A stretch of DNA of 23,507 nt from Brevinema_A sp051649245. GTDB taxonomy: Bacteria; Spirochaetota; Brevinematia; Brevinematales; Brevinemataceae. Location: positions 1-23,507 of the forward strand of contig JBOFGS010000023.1 of NCBI GenBank assembly GCA_051649245.1. The letters run 5' to 3'. Under the pieces are notes generated by a model. The model was not told where the DNA came from. It saw nothing but the letters and a program-made list of their open reading frames with translations, and did no database searches. A program made the position numbers and the translations under genes. Of this stretch, positions 8,448 to 14,510 are shown in pieces (within the stretch, counting starts at the first letter, position 1; each line of letters begins with the position of its first letter).

Positions 8448-9566
8448 TTATTTATTCTTTTTAATTAATTCTTGAGGGATAATTTGGTTATTATTATAAG
8501 TTATTTGTGAGATTGATTGTTTTGAAGAAACTCTAAATTGAGGAGTTAAAGGTGAAAAGAAAATAGGGTCAAGTTGTTGTTGAGCTTCAGGAGATAATAG
8601 CCAAGCAATGAAATTTACTAAAGTTTGTGCCTTAGCTTCGCTATTCTCGTTATAAAATAAATCTTTTTTTATCAAAATATAATTAAATCCAGCTGCAACA
8701 GCAGCTTCAGGGTTGGTATTTGGGTAGGTTAGATCTACTCTGTTATCTGGTTTAGGGGTAAGTGCTTTCATTGCTTCAGTTGAACGAAAATTACATCCAC
8801 GAACATATGTCCCAAAATAATTTTTAACTCTGATCAAAGGAAGATTATTTTGAATGCCGTAAATCATTGTAGAGTAACCAAAAGCACCTGGAACTTCTAT
8901 AATATTTTTGACAATATCTAAAGCACTTGGTTGTCCTACACCACCGATAGCATTGAGTAAATTAGTCACACCTATTTTATTATTCCATATTTTACTTGCT
9001 TTAGATAAAAATGTTGTTAATAAATACGTATCACTTGAAGGATTGTTTCTTTTAATGATTGTAATAGGTAAATTTGGAAAGATACGAGTAGGATTTGCAC
9101 TTACTTTTTTGTTGAGTTCTGAAATTTTAGGATCATTCCAGTTTGTTATCACACCAAGAAGAATTTCTGTAATGAGATCTGCTGTAAGATAGACAGGCTC
9201 GTCATACAGTCCAAAACCTTTTTCAGGTATGTTGTACACGAAATTAATACCGGTTACAGAAATAGGGATATGTAGGATATCTGGATGATTTTTGATTTCT
9301 TCATCTGTAAGAAAAACATCAGATATCGCAAAATCAACATTGTTGTTAATTAAATCTTGAATTCCTGAGTAAGAAGTGTTAGGAGTAAAGGAAATGTGTT
9401 GATCATAGAATTTGTTATATTGTTTGATGAGTCTATCTGACATAGGTAAACTAAAAGAAGATCCACTACCAGAAAGTTTTTCGCTTGGAAATTTTAATTT
9501 AGAAGTACATGATATAGGCATAATCATAAGAATAAAAACTGAAATTTTGGTCAATCGCATATACAT
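8448..9566 (-). CDS. Divergent PstS-like binding lipoprotein, first gene of the pst operon
   Basis: 372 residues from the ATG at 9566, chosen because AAGGAG lies 6 bases upstream; in-frame starts further up fall in a 15-bp tandem repeat. Lipoprotein signal peptide with Cys20 (MPISC). It aligns without gaps to its neighbour over the binding motifs, but these differ: GAGATF has become GSGSSF, IGSGAG has become NTSYSG, and R-x5-T in the RSDSSGTT motif has become R-x5-D (R173...D179). The Ser, the Asp of VDFAISD and the Arg are kept. It may bind another oxyanion, bind phosphate with different affinity, or act as a sensor. Immediate downstream context (pstS, pstC, pstA, pstB) ties it to phosphate uptake. 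Confidence 0.9.
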   Translation of the reverse strand: MYMRLTKISVFILMIMPISCTSKLKFPSEKLSGSGSSFSLPMSDRLIKQYNKFYDQHISFTPNTSYSGIQDLINNNVDFAISDVFLTDEEIKNHPDILHIPISVTGINFVYNIPEKGFGLYDEPVYLTADLITEILLGVITNWNDPKISELNKKVSANPTRIFPNLPITIIKRNNPSSDTYLLTTFLSKASKIWNNKIGVTNLLNAIGGVGQPSALDIVKNIIEVPGAFGYSTMIYGIQNNLPLIRVKNYFGTYVRGCNFRSTEAMKALTPKPDNRVDLTYPNTNPEAAVAAGFNYILIKKDLFYNENSEAKAQTLVNFIAWLLSPEAQQQLDPIFFSPLTPQFRVSSKQSISQITYNNNQIIPQELIKKNK

Positions 9567-9578
9567 TTTGTTCTCCTT

Positions 9579-9608
9579 AAATATATAGCTCATAAATATA
9601 TAGCTCAT
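9579..9608 (-). repeat. 15-bp perfect tandem repeat in the pst leader
   Basis: Two identical adjacent 15-mers (9579-9593 and 9594-9608; minus-strand unit ATGAGCTATATATTT) lie just upstream of the ribosome binding site of the first PstS gene. Each contains the TTATGAG element also present in the palindrome at 9643-9657. They could be regulator half-sites in the leader or a simple slippage duplication. Confidence 0.6.
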
Positions 9609-9642
9609 AAAACAATAGTTTATATTTGATATATTTTGGAAT

Positions 9643-9657
9643 TTTATGAGTCATAAA
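9643..9657. promoter_or_regulatory. Operator-like palindrome at the pst transcription start
   Basis: TTTATGA-G-TCATAAA is a perfect inverted repeat (7-bp arms, 1-bp centre) lying 12-26 bases beyond the -10 box of the pst promoter, near the predicted start of transcription. The half-site recurs in the 15-bp tandem repeat further downstream. It does not match the E. coli Pho box. Confidence 0.45.
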
Positions 9658-9668
9658 GAACATAATGT

Positions 9669-9697
9669 ATTATACCTTCTTAGATTTTATTTGTCAA
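9669..9697 (-). promoter_or_regulatory. Consensus sigma-70 promoter of the pst operon
   Basis: Reading the minus strand, TTGACA (9692-9697) and TATAAT (9669-9674) are separated by exactly 17 bp, a full consensus match. The leader to the ATG at 9566 is about 95 nt and holds the repeats described separately. A promoter this strong is expected to need repression when phosphate is plentiful. Confidence 0.85.
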
Positions 9698-9791
9698 TAT
9701 TTTTTGAATATTAAACTGGATTTTATATTTTTTTTAATATATAATATATAAAGATCTATTTTACTTTTTGAATTTTATTGGGGAGAATTAT

Positions 9792-11024
9792 ATGTCCACT
9801 AAATATAATAAAATAGAATTAAATCAGCTGAAAATAGGAATGGCATTTACAGCTCCACTTGTGCATCCTGTCTCTTATAAACTTCTATTACCTCAAAGTT
9901 ATCCTATTTTTCATGCTTTTATCGAAGAATGCCAAAGCCAAGATATTGAAGTAGTCCTGACAACAGGAAATATTATCTCCGAACCTCATGAATATCCTAA
10001 TATTGCTGCAATTTATATTTCATTAGAGCTTAGATCTGCTATCCAGCTTTATTATGATTCAATACAAATTTTAAAAAAACAATTCTCAGACCCTAAAAAT
10101 ATTAAGCTACCAACTTTCCAAGAATTAATCTCTAAATGGATTTCTAACACTCATAAAAATAATTCCACACAACTTTATTTACAGATTATTCGTCATACTT
10201 ATGTTATGGATAAAGATTATTTCTATGCACATCTATTAGATGTTATGCTTTTTTCTATTCCTATTTATATAATCTATAAGAAAGATCCTTCGTTTATTGA
10301 AATTATGCAGCTTGCAATGGGTGCTCTTCTCTATGATATAGGTATGATTTTACTTCCTGATTATATTAAGTTTCATACAGAAGAGTATGATGAAGCAATG
10401 ATAAAACAGGTTCATACACATCCGATTTTAGGATTTAAGTTTTTAATGAGTGTTCTTAAAATCCCTAGTACTTTTGCTTATCCTGCTTTAGAACATCATG
10501 AACGTCTTGATGGGAGTGGATATCCTTACGGTATTAAAGGTCATCATATGTATGAGAACAGTATTATTATTTCACTTGCCGACATCTTCACTTCTCAAAT
10601 GCGTTCCAGACCTTATCGTGAAGCAAAAGAACCGGCTGAAATTTTAAAAGATTTTCTTGTTACGACAATGCCTCTTTTTGAAAAACGAGCAAAAGTATTG
10701 TTAAAAGCAGTTATTTCTTATTTAACAATATATCCAATAACTTCTTATTTATTACTGAGTACAGGCGAAGTGGGGATTGTCATAGATAATTTTATTACTA
10801 CGCCGTTAAAACCAAATGTAATGATTTTATTGGATAAAGATGGACAAATTGATTACTCACGTAAGATCGTTTATTTATCAGATCCTGATTACGAACACAT
10901 CTCGATTACTGGAATTTTTGGTCATAATCATTTAAAGAAATTAGAAAAATTACATCCTACTCCTATTTATTCACTACCTGAGACTTCTTCTGCAGTAGAG
11001 GTTGGCGAAACAACTGAGGGTTGA
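9792..11024 (+). CDS. HD-GYP-type protein with degenerate HD pair
   Basis: 410 residues from the ATG at 9792, which has GGGGAG 6 bases upstream; an in-frame TTG at 9768 has no such site. A TATAAT hexamer at 9740-9745 may be its -10, with a poor -35. The N-terminal 120 residues contain a motif like those ahead of spirochaete HD-GYP domains (LKIGMAFTAPL). The HD-GYP domain spans about 140-285: H147, Y181-D182-I-G, H210, H235-H236-E-x-x-D240-G-S-G-Y-P, D264 and RSRPYR. Active enzymes hydrolyse cyclic di-GMP using the His-Asp pair as metal ligands. Here that His is Tyr and the GK after it is GM, while HHExxDGxGYP is intact. It may be a weak enzyme or a nucleotide-binding effector. No REC or PAS domain is seen. 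Confidence 0.85.
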   Translation: MSTKYNKIELNQLKIGMAFTAPLVHPVSYKLLLPQSYPIFHAFIEECQSQDIEVVLTTGNIISEPHEYPNIAAIYISLELRSAIQLYYDSIQILKKQFSDPKNIKLPTFQELISKWISNTHKNNSTQLYLQIIRHTYVMDKDYFYAHLLDVMLFSIPIYIIYKKDPSFIEIMQLAMGALLYDIGMILLPDYIKFHTEEYDEAMIKQVHTHPILGFKFLMSVLKIPSTFAYPALEHHERLDGSGYPYGIKGHHMYENSIIISLADIFTSQMRSRPYREAKEPAEILKDFLVTTMPLFEKRAKVLLKAVISYLTIYPITSYLLLSTGEVGIVIDNFITTPLKPNVMILLDKDGQIDYSRKIVYLSDPDYEHISITGIFGHNHLKKLEKLHPTPIYSLPETSSAVEVGETTEG

Positions 11025-11065
11025 TTTTTTATAAATATCATAATTATATATTTATAAAAAATCAA
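11021..11065 (+). terminator. A+T-only 18-bp hairpin after the HD-GYP gene
   Basis: Bases 11021-11038 and 11048-11065 are perfect complements around a 9-nt loop; the stop codon lies in the left arm. The stem is almost all A/T and no clean U-tract follows it, so termination would be weak, but its position directly at the 3' end supports the role. Confidence 0.45.
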
Positions 11066-11114
11066 TCTTGTAGATTTATTTTCTTTATTTAATATTAATA
11101 TTATTTTTTATTTG

Positions 11115-11144
11115 TTGTTTTAAAATTTACAAAAATATTATAAT
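11115..11144 (+). promoter_or_regulatory. Probable promoter of the methyltransferase
   Basis: TTGTTT (11115-11120) and TATAAT (11139-11144) with an 18-bp spacer lie in a very A+T-rich gap. A second TATAAT at 11169-11174 has no well-spaced -35. GAGG at 11177-11180 is a long distance (12 bases) from the ATG at 11193. Confidence 0.45.
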
Positions 11145-11192
11145 GCTTTTGTCATTAGATAAAATGAATATAATAAGAGGTATGGAAAATAT

Positions 11193-12608
11193 ATGGTTTC
11201 ATTATTAAAATCCGATCATTCTGTTGTGCTTGATTTTCCTTACAAAGATGCTGTTTTTCTTGAAGACGATTCTTCAAATAAAGCCGATAATTGTTTAATT
11301 AAACAATTATCGGAGATTGAACATCTCTTTAAACCAAAATTATTTTCTCAATGGCACCGTGTCCAGCCCCAAAATATAATCTCTCTCCAAAATATTAAAT
11401 TTACTGATAATTTTTTGTTTAAAGGTAATAATTTACTTGTGTTACATTCTATTTTATCGGTATTTGAAAATTCTGTTAAATTAATTTATATTGATCCTCC
11501 ATATAATACTGGCAATTCTTTTGTATACAAAGATAAACTATCTCGAGTGACTTGGCTTTTGTTTATGAAAAACAGAATTGAAATTGCACGATCATTCTTA
11601 CAAGATGATGGTGTTATTTTTATCCAATGTGATGAAAAAGAACAAGCATATTTAAAAATAGTTTGTGATGAGATTTATGGAGAAGAGTGTTTTTTAGGTA
11701 GTATTGCTGTTGTCATGAATCCAGGAGGGCGTGATTATCGTTCTATGGCAAGAACACATGAATATTTACTTGTTTATGGTAAAACACCTGCTACAGAATT
11801 GTATCCTCTCGAATTGGATAAAGAATTTAAATTTTTTGATCATCTAGGTGGTTTTGAATTACGGAATTTACGTAATGGCAATATTCGTTTTCATCAAGGT
11901 AATAGACCAAATCTTTATTATCCTTATTATGTTGATCCAAAAAATATTGATCATACAGGACTACATACTGTTTCTCTCAAACCGAAAAATGGCTGGGTGC
12001 CTATTACGCCTAAAATATCACAAGGGGTACAAACAGTTTGGCGTTGGGGACAAGATAAAGCTCGACAAAATATAGGTAAATCTAGTTTAGATTCAAACTT
12101 AGTTGCCAGAGCATCAAAAGATTCTTTCTTGATTTTTGAAAAATATCGTAAAAAGACACGTTTAGTTCGGACAGTTTGGCATGACAACGATTTTTATACA
12201 ACTAAAGGCACGAAACATATTAAGGAATTATTCCAAGAATCTGTTTTTGATTATCCTAAGCCTGAGTTATTAATTGCTAGGATTATTGATATTGCTACTC
12301 AAAAAGGAGATCGAGTAATGGATTTCTTTTTAGGTTCAGGGACTACTGCTGCTGTTGCTCATAAGAGTGGGCGTTGTTGGATTGGTATTGAACAAATGGA
12401 TTATATTGACACAGTGACGATGCCTAGACTTCAAAAAATGCTTGCAGGAGAAATTGGTGGTGCAAGTCAACATTATCATTGGACAGGTGGGGGAAGTTTT
12501 GTTTATGCTAGATTGATATCTTCAGAAAAATTTCCCTATGCTCTTAATAACGATCATTCAGATGAATTTACTAATAAACTTTATCAATTAAAAAATACCT
12601 CTTTATAG
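11193..12608 (+). CDS. Type III Mod-like DNA adenine-N6 methyltransferase, orphan
   Basis: 471 residues. Catalytic motif DPPYNTGNSF (D101-P-P-Y104) comes before the S-adenosylmethionine motif DFFLGSGTT (377-385), the beta-class order of type III Mod subunits. The lead-in FKGNNLLVLHSIL and the tail IEQMDY...RL...GEIGGA...W-TGGGSFVYARL are also Mod-like. The variable region between about 190 and 345 should be the target recognition domain. The usual product is N6-methyladenine in one strand of a short asymmetric site. It is shorter than the usual 600-residue-plus Mod, and no res endonuclease is adjacent: the flanks are an HD-GYP gene and a HEAT-repeat gene. It may be a solitary regulator of gene expression or a remnant of a type III system. 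Codons 31-41 form a perfect DNA palindrome. Confidence 0.9.
   Translation: MVSLLKSDHSVVLDFPYKDAVFLEDDSSNKADNCLIKQLSEIEHLFKPKLFSQWHRVQPQNIISLQNIKFTDNFLFKGNNLLVLHSILSVFENSVKLIYIDPPYNTGNSFVYKDKLSRVTWLLFMKNRIEIARSFLQDDGVIFIQCDEKEQAYLKIVCDEIYGEECFLGSIAVVMNPGGRDYRSMARTHEYLLVYGKTPATELYPLELDKEFKFFDHLGGFELRNLRNGNIRFHQGNRPNLYYPYYVDPKNIDHTGLHTVSLKPKNGWVPITPKISQGVQTVWRWGQDKARQNIGKSSLDSNLVARASKDSFLIFEKYRKKTRLVRTVWHDNDFYTTKGTKHIKELFQESVFDYPKPELLIARIIDIATQKGDRVMDFFLGSGTTAAVAHKSGRCWIGIEQMDYIDTVTMPRLQKMLAGEIGGASQHYHWTGGGSFVYARLISSEKFPYALNNDHSDEFTNKLYQLKNTSL
11284..11313. repeat. 30-bp perfect palindrome inside the methyltransferase gene
   Basis: The arms 11284-11298 and 11299-11313 are exact reverse complements with no spacer (left arm CCGATAATTGTTTAA). 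It lies about 90 bases into the coding sequence. In RNA it would fold into a hairpin of about 13 bp; as DNA it is a symmetric site for a dimeric protein. There is no U-tract after it, so a terminator is unlikely. Confidence 0.6.
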
Positions 12609-12620
12609 AGGTATTTTTTA
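12589..12620. terminator. Bidirectional terminator between methyltransferase and HEAT-repeat gene
   Basis: A 13-bp perfect stem (12589-12601 with 12608-12620; ATACCTC/GAGGTAT core) surrounds the loop TTTATA and is flanked by A6 and T6, giving a U-tract on either strand. The methyltransferase stop is in the loop, and the opposing gene's stop codon is at 12623. Confidence 0.9.
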
Positions 12621-12622
12621 GT

Positions 12623-13708
12623 TTATTGATTTGTTGATGATATGTTATTATCTTTTGATTTAGGAGTATAGTTTGGATCTTTTCGTTTTTTTTCTAATTC
12701 AGTGATATCAATACCTAATTCTTGAAGAGCTGTTTTGGCTTCTCTCCGAACTATTGTTTCAGGATCTTCAAATGCTTTAAATTCAAGAAGTGCTTGGGAA
12801 TTTGTTGATTTCATACGACCGAGGCTTTTTATTGCTTCAGTTCTCATAGCGGTATTGTCGCTTTTTGTAAGTTCTTCCATGAGTTTGATTGTATCTTCAT
12901 TTGGTAAGTAACCTAATCCTTCAATGGCATTTAAGCGTATTGTTTGTTCTTCTTCTTCGGAAGTAACAATAGGTTTTAAAATATCAACAGCAGAAGGATC
13001 TTTGGTACGTCCGATCGCTAAAGCAGCATAACGTCTGACTAATCGAGGTTCAATGGTATTTGTTAAAAAATTCTGAAGGGTTGGGATTAATTGAGGATCT
13101 TGATACATTCCAAGGGCAACAACTGCTGCTCCACGAAGGTCATTATTATTTGTTCTGTTTGTTGCAAATTCTGTGATAACAGGGATTGATTCCTTATGTT
13201 TTAGTTTACCAAGAGCACGAACAGCTGACGCATTAAAGCGAATGGCATCTGGATTATTAGTATATTGTATTAATTTTTGATATACTGCTGTTCCGATAGG
13301 AATTTCAAGTTGCTCAACTCCATAGGATGCTCGTTGTAACACAATTAGATCTGTTTCATTAGTGAATAATTCTTCCCAAAAAGGAGCATTATTTAATTGC
13401 ATATCAATAAATGTATAGATCATTTCTTCTTTGACGCTTCTATTTTTTTCATTAGTGAATGAATTAGTGAGGAGAGGGAGATTATTAGAAAGACGTTCTG
13501 AACGAATTTTTTTGATAATTTCTAAGCGTTGGCTTGAAACACCGTACTGCATGATTTTTGTCCATTTTTCAAGCTTTTGTTCTTCTGTATTTGTATTATT
13601 TATATTTGTCACTTTAGGAGCTGTATTGGATGTTGTTTCTATTGTTGTTGTCTGAGCAAAACAGATGTTAGCAAAAATCAATAATAAAAACAAAAATGTA
13701 TTTTTCAT
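12623..13708 (-). CDS. Exported HEAT-repeat protein
   Basis: 361 residues with a clear signal peptide (MKNTFLFLLLIFANICFA, cleavage before QTTT) and ribosome site GGGAGA upstream. A Thr/Asn-rich linker runs to about 42. From about 95 to 345 come HEAT-like repeats of the PBS-lyase type, recognisable as A-x-x-ALG-x-x-x-D/K-x-x-x-x-P-x-L units (VRALGKLK, VVALGMYQ, LAIGRTKD, IEGLGYLP, IKSLGRMK, KTALQELG). Such solenoids bind proteins; the partner is unknown. The acidic/lysine-rich tail is probably disordered. It stands alone, convergent with the methyltransferase and divergent from grpE. No lipobox is present, so it should be a soluble periplasmic or secreted protein. Confidence 0.85.
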   Translation of the reverse strand: MKNTFLFLLLIFANICFAQTTTIETTSNTAPKVTNINNTNTEEQKLEKWTKIMQYGVSSQRLEIIKKIRSERLSNNLPLLTNSFTNEKNRSVKEEMIYTFIDMQLNNAPFWEELFTNETDLIVLQRASYGVEQLEIPIGTAVYQKLIQYTNNPDAIRFNASAVRALGKLKHKESIPVITEFATNRTNNNDLRGAAVVALGMYQDPQLIPTLQNFLTNTIEPRLVRRYAALAIGRTKDPSAVDILKPIVTSEEEEQTIRLNAIEGLGYLPNEDTIKLMEELTKSDNTAMRTEAIKSLGRMKSTNSQALLEFKAFEDPETIVRREAKTALQELGIDITELEKKRKDPNYTPKSKDNNISSTNQ

Positions 13709-13836
13709 ATAGGATCTCCCATATTTTATAATAAAGTATCAATCTCATACTATTATCGGTTTTTTTTATTTTTTTTTTAGCATTTCTGTACAATAAAAAA
13801 CAAGAATAATAATGAGTTTTCAAAAATTATTTTTAA
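13709..13836. other. Divergent gap between the HEAT-repeat gene and grpE
   Basis: The gap is rich in A and T runs (T8 and T10 tracts near 13760-13780), likely bent DNA, upstream of the sigma-54 promoter. An activator site would be expected here if that promoter is used, but I see no convincing inverted or direct repeat. TATAAA on the minus strand near 13727 may be the -10 of the HEAT-repeat gene, but its -35 is not clear. No CIRCE element is present. Confidence 0.4.
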
Positions 13837-13852
13837 TTGGCACGAATTTTGC
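13837..13852 (+). promoter_or_regulatory. Sigma-54 (RpoN) promoter of grpE-dnaK
   Basis: TTGGCACGAATTTTGC matches the sigma-54 consensus YTGGCACG-N4-TTGC at every defined position. The -24 GG (13839-13840) and -12 GC (13851-13852) are separated by exactly 10 bases. Transcription would begin near 13864, leaving a leader of about 50 nt before the grpE start with its GAGGAG site. No better-spaced sigma-70 promoter is visible; the nearest candidate (GAGACA-N18-TACAAT) would start inside the ribosome site. Use by RpoN is inferred from sequence alone. Confidence 0.75.
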
Positions 13853-13914
13853 TTTAATTTTTATTAAAGAGACATTTTATACATTAATAAAATACAATAA
13901 TAGAGGAGAAAAAT

Positions 13915-14484
13915 GTGTCAAATAATGAACAAAAACCACTAGATGAATCCTTAGAACAAGACAAGTTATCAGCTGATAGTTCTGAAACTACGGAAGAAAA
14001 TCAGCAAACAAATACCAAAGAGCTTGATCCTATGGCACTACTTCAACAAGAAAATGCTACTTTAAAAGATGCTTATTTAAGATTGTCTGCTGAGACAGAC
14101 AATTATAGAAAACGAATCCAGCAAGAGAAAGACAGTTTTCAAAAAATTGCCCTCAAAGGAGTCATCGAAAAATTACTACCTGTTGTAGATAATTTAGAAA
14201 GAAGCATCCAAGCTGCAGAGCATACAGAACATCTCGAGTCACTTAAAGAAGGTGTGCAAATGGTTTTGACTCAGTTTGAAACAGTGCTTTCAGATGTTGG
14301 TTTGGAAAAGATTTCATTAAATATCGGAGATGAATTTGATCCTCAAACAGCAGAAGCTTTGATGTTGGAAGAGTCTGAGGATGTAGAACATTCTATGACT
14401 GTTGTTGAGATTTTTGAAACAGGACGAATCCTTAATGGACAAGTGATTCGAACTTCAAAAGTTAAAGTTGCAAAAAAGAAATAA
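13915..14484 (+). CDS. grpE: GrpE, nucleotide exchange factor for DnaK
   Basis: 189 residues. An acidic disordered N-terminus (1-40) precedes the long helix of the dimer coiled coil (about 40-80, LLQQENATLKDAYLRLSAE), then RKRIQQEK, the four-helix region with LLPVVDNLERSI, and the C-terminal beta domain (EIFETGRILNGQVIRTSKVKV). It releases ADP from DnaK in the cytoplasm. The start is GTG at 13915 with GAGGAG 6 bases upstream; the ATG overlapping it at 13913 is out of frame and stops after nine codons. First gene of an operon with dnaK (26 bases apart). There is no hrcA in front, unlike many bacteria with this gene order. Confidence 0.97.
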   Translation: MSNNEQKPLDESLEQDKLSADSSETTEENQQTNTKELDPMALLQQENATLKDAYLRLSAETDNYRKRIQQEKDSFQKIALKGVIEKLLPVVDNLERSIQAAEHTEHLESLKEGVQMVLTQFETVLSDVGLEKISLNIGDEFDPQTAEALMLEESEDVEHSMTVVEIFETGRILNGQVIRTSKVKVAKKK

Positions 14485-14510
14485 AAACATAGATAATGAA
14501 GGAGACGATT

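Noticed and set aside
9579..9608. Pho box (PhoB site) in the pst leader
   Set aside because: The repeats do not match CTGTCAT-type Pho boxes and lie downstream of the transcription start rather than at -35.
9594..9608. Upstream ATG codons (9593 and 9608) as PstS-like starts
   Set aside because: They fall in the 15-bp tandem repeat without ribosome sites; the ATG at 9566 has AAGGAG and starts a proper lipoprotein signal peptide.
13709..13914. CIRCE (HrcA) element before grpE
   Set aside because: No TTAGCACTC with a matching GAGTGCTAA is present; the only GGCAC-containing element fits the sigma-54 consensus instead.
13913..13942. ATG at 13913 as the grpE start
   Set aside because: It is in another frame and meets a stop after nine codons; the overlapping GTG at 13915 is in the GrpE frame and better spaced from GAGGAG.
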